64,000 nt of DNA. Origin: Piper betle. Its lineage: Eukaryota > Streptophyta > Magnoliopsida > Piperales > Piperaceae. The notes beneath the pieces are model-generated. The model ran no database searches, was not told where the DNA came from, and worked only from the letters and a program-made list of their open reading frames with translations. Below, in pieces: positions 13,332 to 27,400 of this stretch. The stretch covers positions 124,001 to 188,000 of the forward strand of contig JAURVB010001667.1 in NCBI GenBank assembly GCA_033002965.1, in the 5' to 3' direction. Position numbers and translations under genes: made by a program. Within the stretch, counting starts at the first letter, position 1. Each line of letters starts with the position of its first letter.

Positions 13332-15611
13332 ATGTCAGCGCCATGGCCTCCACCCCTTGCGACCCTCCTTCACCTCCTCTTCGTCGCCGCTTCCTCCTCC
13401 TTCTCCAATCCCTCTTCCCCGCCTCTTTCTAGGGCACGAGACCGTGAGGGTCAAGAAATCGGCCGAGCTCCCTCTCCGATTCCGACACGACGGCACTTTC
13501 AAAATCCTACAGGTGACCGATCACTTTTTTTTTCGTGTGTTTGCGCAATTTGGTGATGTTTGAGGGTTTGTTGATGTTTTTGGAATGGATGGTATTGAGG
13601 AATTGGGCAGGTTGCGGACATGCATTACGGGAATGGGGGTTTGAGCAGATGCAGAGATGTTGCGGCGTCTGAGTACCGCTATTGCTCCGATCTCAACACT
13701 ACCCGGTTTTTCAGGAGGATCATCGATGCCGAAAGGCCGGATTTTGTCGCTTTTACAGGTTTGATTCTGATGAATTTTTTTGGTTTTTGGTGCAATTATC
13801 TGTATGCTGGTTGAAATAACAGTGATGTGTAATTGGTACTTTGCTTTATTTGCTCGGTAAGTGTTTGCATTATTCAAGAGTAATTTTTGTATCTTTGCAC
13901 TGCAAGTTACTGTAAGTTCAATGATATAGAGTTACACTTTTTGTTGTGGGATGGGAATTTATTACATCTTTATTCTTGCTCTTAGTGTAGACTTCTTACT
14001 CTCGAACTTATGTTGGCTACTTCCCTTATTTGTTGCAAACGGTTTTTTTCTAAATTAATTGCTACTTGGTTCTTACTGATTCCTGATGGCTTACAGCATT
14101 TTATTTGCATGAATTTTCTTCTGTTTTTCATGGCACATTGAGCTGCACAAAGTAGAATTTTATGCAAATAATAGGCCTGCAAATTATTGCTATGGGTTGA
14201 TGTAGTTGATTTTGTGCATATTTTCTGCATCTCTCCTTTTTAATCAGTTGTGGTGTCGCTTATGTATTAATCTGTTATTGTGCCTGAACTTTTTGTCTCC
14301 AGCAGTCGACATGATGGTTATGCTGGGTATTAATTTTCTTCACTCTTGGTTTTAAGCGATACTCTTTTTTGTTAAGTTTGATCTGGTTTTACACTAGAGA
14401 TCTAACTTAATAAAGGCATTTATTCCCTAGGTAGAGGCAGAACATCTTAATTTTTTTTAGTATGGCTTTTCGTTTGGTATTTGCAAATTACCTTAATGAG
14501 AATTATTTTATCTTCCTGCCACAACTTAAAACTATCCCGAGGAACCCTATGGTGTAAATTCCCTATGGTTATCCTGATCATATATTGTCTGGTCATGCTT
14601 CTAGCTGATAGAAAGTTGTTTGCTCTTGGAGTGGTCCAACAGGAGACAATATTTTTGGGGCAAGTGCATCTGATGCTGCCGAGTCATTGATTGATGTGTT
14701 TGCTCCGGTTATAGAGTCCAAGCTTCCTTGGGGTGCAGTTTTGGGCAACCATGATCAAGAATCTACTATGACTCGTGAAGAGCTGATGTCCTTTCTATCT
14801 ATTATGGATTATTCAATATCTCAGATTAATCCACATGATTTAAACTTGGAGGGCAAGTTAGAATTTGCTGAGATTGACGGATTTGGAAATTATGATCTGA
14901 AAGTGCATGGTGCTGCAAGTTCTATTTTTGCTAACAACAGCGTTCTTAATCTTTACTTTCTTGACAGTGGTGATAGAATTATTGTAGATGGTATTCGAAG
15001 ATATGATTGGATCAAGGAGTCTCAGCTTAAATGGCTCCGTACAGTATCAGAAAAGGTACTGGTAATGGTTTTTTTTCTCTGCTTATTGCTGAAGAAAAAT
15101 TATGTACATTCATGTGCTTTAATGCTGACCTATTCAAGTAGACTGAAAAATGCTAAATATACAACCAAGGAACTCTAACTTTGTGCCCTTATATTTTCAG
15201 GATGTAAATGTACCTGCATTGACTTTCTTTCATATCCCTATTCCAGATGTTCGGCAACTCTGGTACAAGCCAATTGTGGGTGTATTTCAGGAGGCTGTTG
15301 CTTCCCCAATTTATAATTCAGGTGTTCTTCAAACCCTTGTTTCTTTGGGAAATGTGAAAGGGGCATTTATGGGCCATGATCATTTGAATGACTTCTGTGG
15401 ACGGCTAGAAGGTATATGGTTTTGCTATGGAGGTGGATTTGGTTACCACGGTTATGGAAAAGTTGGCTGGCACAGAAGAGCTAGAGTGATTATGGCTGAG
15501 CTTGAGCAGGGAGAATCAAGTTGGTTGGGTGTTGAGAGGATAAAGACATGGAAACGTTTGGATGACCAGTATCTAACTAAAATTGATGAGCAAATTCTTT
15601 GGGAGAAGTAG
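13332..15611 (+). CDS. Purple acid phosphatase / metallophosphatase, PAP29-like
   Basis: The gene belongs to the small plant PAP14/16/28/29 group, secreted metallophosphoesterase-fold proteins often labelled 'probable inactive'. Exons: about 13332-13512, 13611-13758, 14643-15055, 15201-15611 (TAG); about 384 residues. All five metallophosphatase blocks are visible: VADMHYG, TGDNIFG, LGNHDQES, FFHIPIP and GHDHLND, followed by the family tail FCYGGGFGYHGYG. Exons 2-4 join in perfect phase. The N-terminus is unclear. The frame that ends exon 1 (RVKKSAELPLRF to KILQ) has no in-frame ATG after its upstream stop. ATGs at 13332 and 13343 lie in the other two frames, and both give signal-peptide-like hydrophobic starts; the one at 13332 looks better. 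A one- or two-base shift near 13,410-13,440, or a missed upstream exon, would explain this. Donor and acceptor sites are canonical. Confidence 0.88.
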
Positions 15612-18600
15612 TCAGACATGAGGTAGGGCTTAATAAGATGTGGGGCAATTGGTGTTAATAGGGCTTGCATCCCAGCTTAATCAGGCTTTTTATGTTTGTC
15701 AGTGGTTCGGGGCCTAGAGCTTTAGTTGCTCTATTTCGTGCATGGTCTGGCTATCACGTTCTCAAATTTTTGTGCTGAGGCTTGTAGAGAGAGCTGTTCA
15801 TATCTTCTGGTTTAATGCACGTCTTGGAGCTGTTGTGTTGTGTATATGATTGATCAATGAGCAACCGGCTTCACGAAGATTTGAAGTAGGCCATCTTCTG
15901 ATTTTCATATTGGTAATGGCTAGTGATTTTGCTGGTCATTGGTTTGTTTCATGTATTAATTTCGTGCCACTTTACCGAATGGCCTTGCTAGGCTTGTTTT
16001 TGTTGTCATTTGGAGATTGAGTCAAACTGGTTGAAGTTTTCAGAATAAGGCTTTGATTTTTTGTTAATGCTTATAACATTTTTAATTTCTACCCATACAT
16101 TTTCTTTGTTTTTCAGAAATAAGTTAAACCAACCATCATTTAATTTCTTGATTTGACGTATTAATATGAGAATCTAAATGTAGGAATTCATTGTCTGCAA
16201 CATTGAAGCTCGAACAAATGTTTGTGGTGAAAAAAAGTTCAAATATTTGTGTTTTTGACATTTTGAAACAGGAGCATTCTATTCTTTGTGGAGCATTAAA
16301 ATGCGAATGTTTTCGCCATAAAATTACAGATTTTCTAAGCTTAACTGACTAGAAAAAGAGCATCATATCTAGCCTCCATCCTAATTTATACAATTAGATA
16401 ATAGATGATAGAAATTTGGTCAGCTTGAACAAATTGTACATGCTTGGAGGGAGTAATTCTCGCGATCTGAAACACCGAGGCAGTAAAAATTCAAGGCTTC
16501 TTCTAAACATTTGCTGCACCAGAGGTTCAGAGTCTAGCTTGTCGATAGTAAATCAAAGCTGTGGGATACTCAGCATATATCAAACTTCAAGGAAAAATAA
16601 AATAAAATTAGATCTCTGTCTCTCGTTTTTTAAAAAAAAAAACTATTATCTTGGGCTAGTTTTTGCCGATTGAGCTAAACTGCCGGGCTTTCAAAATGGA
16701 AACATCATCACATTTTGTACTTAGAAGCCCGGGCTAAACAATGTTCTTCGTTGATTAGCTAATGGAGATTTGAAGTTCGAAGATCCTTATAGCATAAAAG
16801 CTAAAAACATTATTTGTTTTAACAAACTAAAAACCATAACGTAGATGCTCACAAGGTAAAGCTGATTCCCGTTCATTGACTGCGTATTGTAGCTCGAACG
16901 TTTAATTTTTCTTCTAATAATGAGCAAGAATTCGAAGAACAACGTCGGAGAGGTCTGAGTCTCATCACTGACGAGCTAATGAGGATGGGACAGTTGATGC
17001 TCACTTGGTTCATATCAAAATTCACATGTCATGATCACGTGTGACCATCCAGTCATGCTCCCTCTCATATTCGACTTACCTCTCTCATGTGGTCTTTGGG
17101 AAACTAGTTCAGAGAGCCCCAAGAATTTAGCCTTAGGATTTGTGAAGAAATGGGATCAAAATGCTCACATTGTCTGAGACATTCCTTGAGAAATACTAGG
17201 AAAAGGTTGCACCGTCGAAGACTAAAAACCAGTCCAACTCCAACCCCCGAGCTCTTTGGCATTGGGCAATGATGACCATGGGAGGGAATTCCACAAACAA
17301 AGCTCCAATTCTTCTTGCTCAGTTCCCATGCAGGAAAGATTAAAAACAAAGACAGCCCACATTGTCTTTTTGGCCGTAGGTCCCGTTAAAGAGAAAAAGG
17401 TGAGGGAAGATAAAGTGATCCCCCTTGAACGAAGTGATGGGCTTTCTGCAGACAATGAGAATCCATGCTGGGGAGCTTGAAAAGCAGCGCCTTATTGGGG
17501 GCAAAGAGCCTGTCAGCTTGGAAGGCATGCGTGACATCTTTCAGGCCTCGCTCCCGACGATGACAAGCATTCCTCTTTTTGGCCATTCCTTCTTATCATC
17601 TATCCTTTGTTTTTATTGCAATTCGCAAGTTGAAACTCATTCTCTCCTCTTCTAAACAAATAAAAAAACAAGTTCTATTCTTCCCCTTGTTGGCCAATCT
17701 CTCTGGGCCTGTGCGGTGGGAATGTCTTGTTTTCTCTGTCATGAACAGAAGGGCGCATCCCATGATTTATTCCTCCTCAGATGCAGTTGATCTTTGGAAA
17801 CCCATCTTGTGTAGAAAACCAAATATTTGATCATGTCTATATGCAAATTGAATTCCCAACAGAAAGACACAATGTTTGTGTATGATATGGACTCTGCTTT
17901 GTGGATATGGTTCATACTCCCAATGAAGACAATATTGTTAGTTTAATCAGCATCATGGATAAAGATTAATGGGCCTGTCGATAAGCATGCGTTTTTTCGC
18001 CGGCAGAGAGATTTAAGTGCACCCTTTTATCTATATACATATATATTATATTTAAAAGGTGGATATAGGAGGATTTCTTCGACTTATACTATTTCAGGAG
18101 GATGATCAGTAGACCGGCTCTCTGCTGACCAATTGTTTATACCCCCCAACTTGATCACTTCATACAAATGGCAAGCTTTTCATATCTATTATCCATGTAA
18201 ATTAGAGCTCACATATATAAATCATAATCTTTGTTCCAGACAAACCATTTAACAGAGACAAGTGTAGCTTCATTATCTGCCTGCTTTTAGCCATGTTTTT
18301 CTTCAACTCTAATTCCTAGGACCCCACCGTCAGCTTTTGATAGTGGTTGAATGCTTCTTCTGAGTCTGGGTTCCTTGCAAATTATCAAAACGAATCATTT
18401 TTTAAGTCCTGATCATACTGCTCTCAAGTTTATACAAGAATAAAAAACTTAGATCAAAGTTAAAAACCATGGATCCGTGTAGAAGTTAGCTGGCCAATCA
18501 AATATTTGACTAAGCCATGTCCCTTCATAACTGGGTATGAAGATTCTTTTTCACAGAAACTGGTGATAAAGATCTGACCCATGCATGTACCTGCTGCCAA

Positions 18601-19105
18601 TGTTTCTATGTGATCTATAAATTCTGTAAGTATTGTTGAGTATTTAATTATATGTATGATTTGTCTTCCCATTGAATTACCTGCTTCACCTTTGTAAGAG
18701 CGACGACAATATTACATCTTTGCTTATAACTGTTCTAACAAGAGAGAACATATTCTAAAAAGTGACCAACTTAGGACAAGGATCTAACTCTTGATCTCAG
18801 TGGCTGATCTCTTTCTCTTTTATCTGATCAAAACCTTATGAAAAGGTGGCACAGTCGTATTTTTGCAGGGCCTCTTTGGATGGCAAATCTGCTCTTCCAC
18901 TATCACACAAAATATTCTTCCATTCATTGGTTGTTCAAACCTAATAGAATCTGGGCTTTGGCCTTTGCTTTTTCACCATCACAAGGAAGGAATGAGAACG
19001 AGAAATCATTCCACTTCCCCACTTCTCCAAAAGGCTTCATCGTCTTACTCCCAGTCAAACATTCATCGATCAGGAAACAAGGCATTAAATATTTATCAAG
19101 CTACT

Positions 19106-19108
<3 letters not shown>

Positions 19109-19142
<34 letters not shown>
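19109..19142. repeat. (TA)n microsatellite
   Basis: Uninterrupted alternating TA of about 34 bases in intergenic DNA. Similar tracts occur near 1167, 23,103, 40,879, 42,000 and 62,777. Confidence 0.9.
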
Positions 19143-19145
<3 letters not shown>

Positions 19146-22100
19146 GCAGTGTATAGTACTTGGTCATGTACTATATTTTGCCCAATTATATATATTCACC
19201 GTCTACGAATACCATCATTGAATATTGATCTATGCATGCATGGGGAATGTATATACAAGAACTAAAATTCAGTAAACTTACAAAAAAATTGTAAAATATT
19301 TTTGTAGTCTTGTACACATGCTCTCGTATCAGCATCGCTACACAAGTGACTAATGCCGTATAAAAACCCAAAAAGAAAAAGAAATACCAGCGATTGGCTC
19401 ACAAATTTATGCTTTTCGTCCGGAGTGTTAGAACATATATCTCTCGTCAAATGGATTTATGGGTAAAAATCAACTTTAAATCGTATTAAAAACCCAAAAA
19501 GAAGTGATCGTCTTGCTCCATCTTTAAATCACCAATCAACCACTTCATTCCTTTTGGCCAATATTCAAGTAAGAAAAAAATGGGAAGCTGGTTGAAGGGG
19601 AGGAGGAGGTACGCTTTGAAAAGAAAATTCTTTGAAGTACAAAAGGAGTCTTTTGGGGATCCGGGAAACAAGAGACTACAATTATGCGTTAAGTGTCATC
19701 GTTTTGCAGGCATATAAAGAAAGCAGACACCTTTTTTTCTTTTTCTTTAATAAAACACTTCATCTCCTTTTCCTTCTTTCCCTTCCCCCCAGTCTTTTGC
19801 TTTCTAACGCGCAGCGAGCCTATCTGCTTTCATCATGCTGTCTCTCTGATACTTGTTATTCAGATATCAGGAAAAACAACAATGGGTCTCCATTCCAATG
19901 GCGAAAAAAGACGGGAGAAACTGCCAAACTGATCTACTCGGTATTAAAGCAGAAAAGTTGGGTTTCAGATCATAGAGAAGGGCGCCAAAGGTAATTATAT
20001 ATGTACATATTATTACACTTTCTTGTTTTCTTCTTCCTACTTTTGACTGGATCAAAGATTTAACTGCATGGTAACATATATATCATAGAAGTACGTATAC
20101 AATGCATCTTTTGAAAGACTGAATTATTGTGGCTTTTGTGCTCGTGAATGTTTTTTTGGGTTGTGATTGATTGATGCATTAGTTAAAGATAGCTAGCATA
20201 TATATATATATATATCGAGAATGAGATAATTGATAGTATGGTAGAATTAGCCTCGTAGTGTACTTTTGAGAAGAGTAGGGGAGTATTGAACGGCCTTCAT
20301 CGTGTGCAAGACTGCGAGAATACTTTCATTTGTTGACTAGGGATTTGTTGTAGTAATTACTACTCGTAGAACTTGTGTGATTGGTGTGAATTACCGAAGT
20401 TAGAAGAGATTAACTTAATTATTACCGTTATTTTCTTGAACACCACTAATAATTTACACCAATCAGTTAGGTGCTCGGTTTGCTGTAATACTTGATAAAG
20501 CAAATCTGTGGTCTCACTTGTCAAATGTGCAAGTACTCTACTCTGAGAGTTTCTTTTCATTTATTTTGATTTTTTTACATGTTGATCACGAAGTAACCTT
20601 TGAAATTTTAAATTTATCATTAACCACCTTTAATAGATACTGATTATTACATGTTATATCTGCTGATTATTCATGTATTGTATTTTCCAAGGTTGTGAAT
20701 AATATTAAAGAACAAAACAAATAGAATTGCCCTCATAGGACCCTAGCAGCTAGCTAGCTCTCCTACAGAATCTGAACTACCGATGCCATAGGTTCGGGCA
20801 GCTTGGTCCACCACTAGATCTGAACCAAGCCTGATATCAAAGAGACCAAAACATCAAGCTAGGACCAGAGAAGATGGAATTGGTAAATATGATTTTTAAG
20901 TTGAACCAAACTTGAATAATTTTTATGTAAATTCGAATTAACGCATCACAAGTAATTCAATTACCAATATCTGAGAATTAAAGGCATTAATTTGATGAAT
21001 TTTTTTAATGATCATCTTATTTCTCCAGTGTTATTGTGTCATGACTTAATTGTGAATGCAATCAACTATTCCTCTGCATGAAGAAGCTGGGATAACACTA
21101 CCAGAAAACATAGCATCGTTGATTACAAATTTGTCACTTAAGTTTTAGATTCGTCACAACAAACATTGTCACTAAAATTTCCTGCAGATTTCTTTCATAG
21201 TAAAGGATTTTGTTATCTATGACTTATGGTGTAAGGTGGAGAATTCCATATATGATCCAACTGGCCCTTTTATATATTTAGGTGTGAAATAATAAATCAT
21301 GCTTAGATATTGGGGAAGGAAGGCAAAACTTTTGGTCCGTCAGTACTAGCTATGAAGCTGATTTTTTTCTTGCAAAGCTACATGTTATTTAATTATCTGA
21401 TTGATGCATGCAAGAAGAAAACATTCACTTGCTGCCCAAAGAAATTAAACAGAAAGGTGTTGCAGCATTAATCAGCTTTGCAGGATAAAATTGATCAATT
21501 AAGTTCCTTCTTTATCAAATTAAGCAATAATTATTGAAGTGTTGAAGAAGAACCAGTAGAGTACCATTCAATATTTTCCAAGTTACCAAAGCTGGGAATG
21601 AGAACTGGCAGTAAGAGCAAACATTAGAAATTAAGAAGCAAAGCAAGAAGCAACAATAACAGTAAGAATAAACATTATTTGATTCTTTTTGTCCCTTGTT
21701 TCCAACTCATTTGATTTGATCGCCCTTCACTTCAACACTCAGACCTGCTGCACCAGCTTCTTGCTGGACGATTCCTACTGGCTCTTTCGGTATTAATTCT
21801 TTCTGCTTTCTATGTCCTCTGACCTCATTTTTACCACCTTTTCAAATTAAGATTAAACACGTTACATTTTATTACCACCTCACTCATGCCAAGCTCAATT
21901 TTTTACCACCCTTTGATCAGATGGTGCAGCTCTGGTATACATTCATTTCTATGCATTTTCATGCTGTCAGCTGCTGTCGTTCATATGTGTTACTGCCAAA
22001 TTTTTAATGATCGAAGATGAGGCGATGAAAAAAGTTTGAATCTGTCATTCAACAATTTCTTCCAAATAGCCATTGTACTGAGGTTCAGAATCGCGCTTTG

Positions 22101-23099
22101 ATATACATCGCGTCACCGCAGAAGAATACCTTTCTTACAAGATGAGGCAAGCAGGCAACTTTGATCAGTTCATCTTGCCTTCGAGATGTTTTTTACCTTC
22201 TTTTTTTTGCCTTTGATATGTAAATCATACATTTTAAGGCATCCCTGGCTTGCTCTTTATTTTAAAACTTTTCTCTTTTGGACTGGGTATCATATTCCAC
22301 TCATTTCAAGCTTCTAATCATGGAAATGACAAAGATTTAAACTACGGGGAGGTTTAGAAAGAAAGAAGAAAAAACCAAAAGGAAAAAGACAATGATGCGT
22401 TTATCACCAGCCAAGCCACTAGTAGTTCTGTAGCTTCATAGTTTGAATTTGCTTTTCTAAAGACTCAGCAATTCCCCTTTTCCAAAATTGCTTAATCTAC
22501 TTTGTAATTTACAACTGCAAAAATAAAATCCCAGAATAATGAGCAACTTACCCAGAAGCTCTAAACATGGAGATGTTATAATAATGTTTAAACAAGTGGG
22601 AATCTATAAGATATAGTCTAACATAAGCATTCTATAAAACATAAACAAGTTACATATACAGCATTTATATGCACTTGCAAATTGGATTCTAGGTTTAATT
22701 TGCAGTGCCTCATTCAATAATATCAGTCATAACTCATTCTTTTCAGTGCCTCCTCCAAGCTGCATGCATGGGGGATGAAAGGACGTCCGATCGAGACTCC
22801 CAATATTATGATCATGCATTGTAGTTTGTAATTCTTTGCGTCATAATTAAATGCTCTTCATCTACAGAGACTCAGATTGTCAAGCGGGATCTGGACGAGC
22901 AAGACATGCAGTCCATTCACTTCGTGCCCTATACAGAGAGTGCCGGCGTGAAACATAATGTTGAATGCGATATATACGATCTCAGAAGGGTCTTTCTCAT
23001 GTCGTTCCAAGATGACAGGAATATTAGTCCTTCGGCGTCCGCAAGAAACAAGCAGCATGTAGTTGTTACTGCCAGTACTTGATTCAAGAGTCCAAGCTG

Positions 23100-23102
<3 letters not shown>

Positions 23103-23134
<32 letters not shown>
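23103..23134. repeat. (TA)n microsatellite
   Basis: About 32 bases of alternating TA in the interval upstream of the SMXL gene. Confidence 0.9.
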
Positions 23135-23138
<4 letters not shown>

Positions 23139-24456
23139 GTTCAAATAGTGCCATGTATAATTTGATCAAACTATAGCTAGTCCATTCAATTCTGCTTGAC
23201 ACTTCTCAGACAGTCGACTGTAATATATTGCCTTCAATCAAAAGGAGATGGTGAAGTACTGTTCCTAACATTGCCTTAGATATATATTGATCAGTACCCA
23301 TGAGTAAATAAGAATAATCAACTTTTCTTTTCGGTAAATATATCAGACAACAGATGGTAATTCGTCGAAGTAGTACTATGGTTAATCAATATTAATTTCT
23401 TAAATGAGCTGATCAATGTGTTGAGCTAGATCTTAAGATTATATCAACGTTCTTCTTTAGATTTTAATTTTGTTAAGATTAGTACGTGTATTGGCTTCAA
23501 AACGGTTGATCACTTATGTGGGCAAGCCATATTCGATTTTAAAAATGACTATTATACGTTAAAGGTTATTTGAGCCGCCAAAATATCGTAAGCAATTGCT
23601 ATTCATGCACTAATGAATTTTAAGATAACATTGGCATTCCATATTTAATTTGATATAAAACCTCGCATAAAATTTTAATATTTTTCAACATTAATCTCTA
23701 CTCTTTAATGTTAAATGCTTAAATTATGTTTTCATAAACTATTTGGGCGTTCATTAAATTAACAGTAGCGTACTTAAATACATGACTAGTTATGGATGCA
23801 AGTTTATTGTAGTCACATTATTAAAATCCCATACAAGTTTACAGCGAACCTACAACGATAAACGTGGGTACTGGGTTCAGAAACAGGGAGCTAGAACAAA
23901 TCCAACAAAGATGTATACAAGGTGAAGAAATTTTAAATCAGGAACGGCGGATAATGAAAGTGTCTTAGAAAAAGTAGGTGGCAGCTTTACATTCTCTTTG
24001 GCTAAAGCCGCAAAGAATCATAGCAAACAAAGCTAAAGTCTTGAAAACCAGAACTTGAGGAAAAAATACTCGAGCTGGGATTACTATAATCATGCCAAAG
24101 CAAAAGCACCTGACATGAGTTTGCAACTAAAGAGAACAAAGAGGAGTGGAGACTCGACTGAGCGGCAAAGAGCTGCTAATATTTTGAACCACTCCACTAC
24201 ACCACCCTCCACAGACCACACTATATTTAGCTGCTCACTGCTCTAAACACTCTTTACCACCTCGTCTATCTTCTTCTTCTTTGTGGGAAGAAAGAACTAA
24301 GAAGTAGCGGCTTGAGCAAGATATTGAGCTTACACAGTGTGGTGGTGTAAAGGAAAGGAAGAGGAAGAGCAGAGATTCTTTGCAAGCACCATATATTGCA
24401 AGAACAGATCAGATTCTTCCAAAGGGGGTGATTGGGGGCGGTGAGGGGGACGAGTG

Positions 24457-27400
24457 ATGCGAACAGTAGCTTGCTCGGTGCAGCAGACCCTCACATCGGA
24501 GGCTGCTTCGGTGCTCAAGCACTCGGTGAGCCTTGCCAGGGGGAGGGGCCATGCCCAGGTCACGCCTCTTCATGTGGCCGCCACTCTCTTGAGCTCCAGA
24601 GCAAGCCTTCTCCGAAGGGCTTGCCTCAATTCACACCCACACTCCCTCTCCCACTCTCTTCAATCCAGAGCTTTGGAGCTTTGCTTCAACGTTGCTCTCA
24701 ACCGGCTCCCCACCATCCCAACTCCCCTTCTCCACGCCCAACCTTCTCTGTCCAATGCTCTCGTTGCCGCATTGAAGAGGGCTCAGGCCCATCAGAGGAG
24801 AGGCTGCATTGAGCAGCAGCAGCAGCAGCAGCCTCTCTTGGCTATCAAAGTGGAGTTGGAACAGCTCATCATTTCCATTTTGGATGACCCGAGTGTGAGT
24901 AGGGTGATGAGGGAAGCTGGGTTTTCTAGCTCTTGTGTTAAGAACAACTTGGAGGACATTTCACCTCCTCCCATGTTCTACACATCTGGCCATGGCGCGC
25001 TGTTTGCGTCGTCTTGTGGTGAGAACGATGGTGATTCCAGCTTTTGGCCTAGCTCGCTTCTTTTCCACTCCCAGAAGAAGCAGAGCTCGGCGACCCATTT
25101 CATGGAAGCGTCGAGCGAGACCGGTAAAGATGATTTGAGCTTGGTCATGGAAGTGTTGCTGAGGAAGAAGAGGAGGAACGCCATACTTGTTGCAGATTCT
25201 TTGTCCGTCTCTGAACGTTTGGTTTCTCGGTTGATGGAGAAGATGGAGAGGGAGACGTCCCACAGGAGCTTAAATCGATTCACTTCATCAAGTTCACTCT
25301 CTCTTCCTTCTCTTTGAGCTTCATGAAAAGAGAGGATGTGGAGTTAAAGGTGGCAGATTTGAGGAGGAGAGTGAGCTCCCTTGTGTCAACAGGAGGGGCC
25401 ATCATCTACGCTGGGGATCTCAAATGGGCAGTTGAAGATCAAGGCAATGTTGTGAAATATAGCCCCATAGGTCACTTAGTCACAGAGATTGGAAGGTTGG
25501 TGTCTGATTTTGGTTGCTTCAACAGCAGAGTGTGGTTTCTGGGACTAGCAAGCTACCAAACATACATGAGATGTCAGATGAGAACCCCTCCATTAGACAT
25601 TCAATGGTCTCTCCATGCAGTGCCTATCCCTGGTGGTGGTCTTGGATTGAGCCTTCATTCACCAACAAGGTAAATCCTTCTGAATTCACCAGAGTAGAAT
25701 ATTAATTCTATGTTTTAGATAAGCAAATCTGTTTAGAACAATAATGCATAGTGTAGTAGTTCAGTTGTCGGTTAGATATGTAAAAAAAGATGTATTAAAA
25801 AGGTTGTTGTTGATCAACATTTTCAGTGGTGCGGATCTAAGAAGTGTTTACTCTTTTAGTCCATCTAAAATGTTGGATTCAACCGTCGTCAACGATCAAA
25901 CTCAGGAAGAAGAATCTAAACTCAATTGCTGCCGGGAGTGCACTGTGAACTATGAAAAGGAAGTTGGAGTTTTCATGTCCAGCCGGCTTAGATCTTTACC
26001 AGTAAACCATGCAAAGGGTGGTGCAAATCATTTGCCCCATTGGATGAATCCCCTCAAAACAGAGAAGTGTCACAGTGTGAGTACAAAACTTGACTACTAA
26101 TTCAAACAGGTTTAGATTGCACAAATTTGATTGCCTTGTTCATCCCATTTCAGGAGATACTGCTTGAACTGAGAAGGAAATGGAACAGATTGTGCCAAAG
26201 TATACACCATCCAAACCTAAAAAATGGATCCTCCCTTTTGCATCAACCATTCAATCCTCCATTTTATCCATGGTGGTCCTCCATCATGAGATCAAACCAG
26301 TCTGCAAACTCAACTATCTCCAGCTCCACAGAATCAGCTCCAAAGCTTGGTGTCAAATCTCTTCTCTTTGGTGAGCTCAGAAAACCATTACAATCATCCA
26401 ATATATGTGACTTGCCCAATGGAATTGACCAAAAGGAAGCCAAGATTACCCTTCAACTGGGCAGCTCCCCTTTGTCCGAGTGTACCACACTCTCTGACGC
26501 CAACAGAGAAAAGGTGGGAGATGAAGGTTTGTTCCGAGCATTGCAGGAGAACATTCCATGGCAATCAGAGAAAATACCATTCATTTTAGATTCATTGCTA
26601 GATCACAAATCCAACAATGAGAAGGAGGGCTCTTGGATATTGATCGATGGAAATGATTGGATTGCAAAGAAGAGGCTAGCACTAGCCGTGGCAGAGTCCG
26701 TATTCGGATCTGTGGGTAAGCTAGTTCACATCAACTCGAAGAATGCCGAAGAAGGCTTATCAAGTGTTGAAACCTTCAGCGAGACCATGAAAAAGGAGAG
26801 AAATGTTGTGGCGTTGATTGAAGAAATCGACCATGCAGACGATGATTTCATCAAAATCTTGGCCGAAATCTTTGAACAAGACAGGCTCGAAGACTCGTTT
26901 GGCATGGAAGACAGAGCATTTCAGAGGGTCTTGATTGTAACTACCGAACAAACATGCGATCAGAAGAAGATAGACACAATCAGTTCGGTTGTTAAGATGG
27001 AACTATCTATAGAAGGAGAATCAGAAGAAGAGTCTTCCGAATCACCCACCAAGAGAAAAGCCAACTGGGATTCACCAAACAATCCCAAGCAGAGGAAGAT
27101 GAAGTATGAAAGAGAACAAGCTGTTTCAATCCGAAGTCTCAACGCACTCGACCTCAACATCACAGCCGAAGTCGACTTTGAAGAATCCAAGTTCGACCGA
27201 ACCAACCGTCTACAAGGGTTTCTGCAGTCCATCAAACACCGGCTTGTCCTAGACAACAACCCAACAGAGTTCTACCACTTCCAAGATAGATTCCGGACAA
27301 AGATGGAAGAAGCAGCCAAGGAAGTATTTGGTACCAAAGTGAGGTTTGAGATGGAAGAAAAGGTCTTGGAGGAGTTGAGCAAAGGTTCAACTCGGTTCCT

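Larger units (their letters stand above)
15612..24456. other. 8.8 kb non-coding interval
   Basis: The first several hundred bases are the likely 3' UTR of the phosphatase gene. No protein-like frame with conserved motifs was found in the rest. (TA)n tracts occur at about 19,109-19,142, 20,200-20,214 and 23,103-23,134. A short imperfect hairpin (GCTTGGT with ACCAAGC) sits near 20,798-20,829. No known microRNA sequence was recognised by eye. The last 200 bases before 24,457 are the probable 5' UTR of the SMXL gene. Confidence 0.5.

Noticed and set aside
18863..19144. Open frames ending in alternating Ile-Tyr
   Set aside because: They arise from the (TA)n microsatellite and are not protein coding. 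The same applies near 22,858-23,202, 41,835-42,152 and 62,725-62,931.
20798..20829. Small hairpin as a possible microRNA precursor
   Set aside because: The paired arms are only about seven bases and no known microRNA sequence is present.
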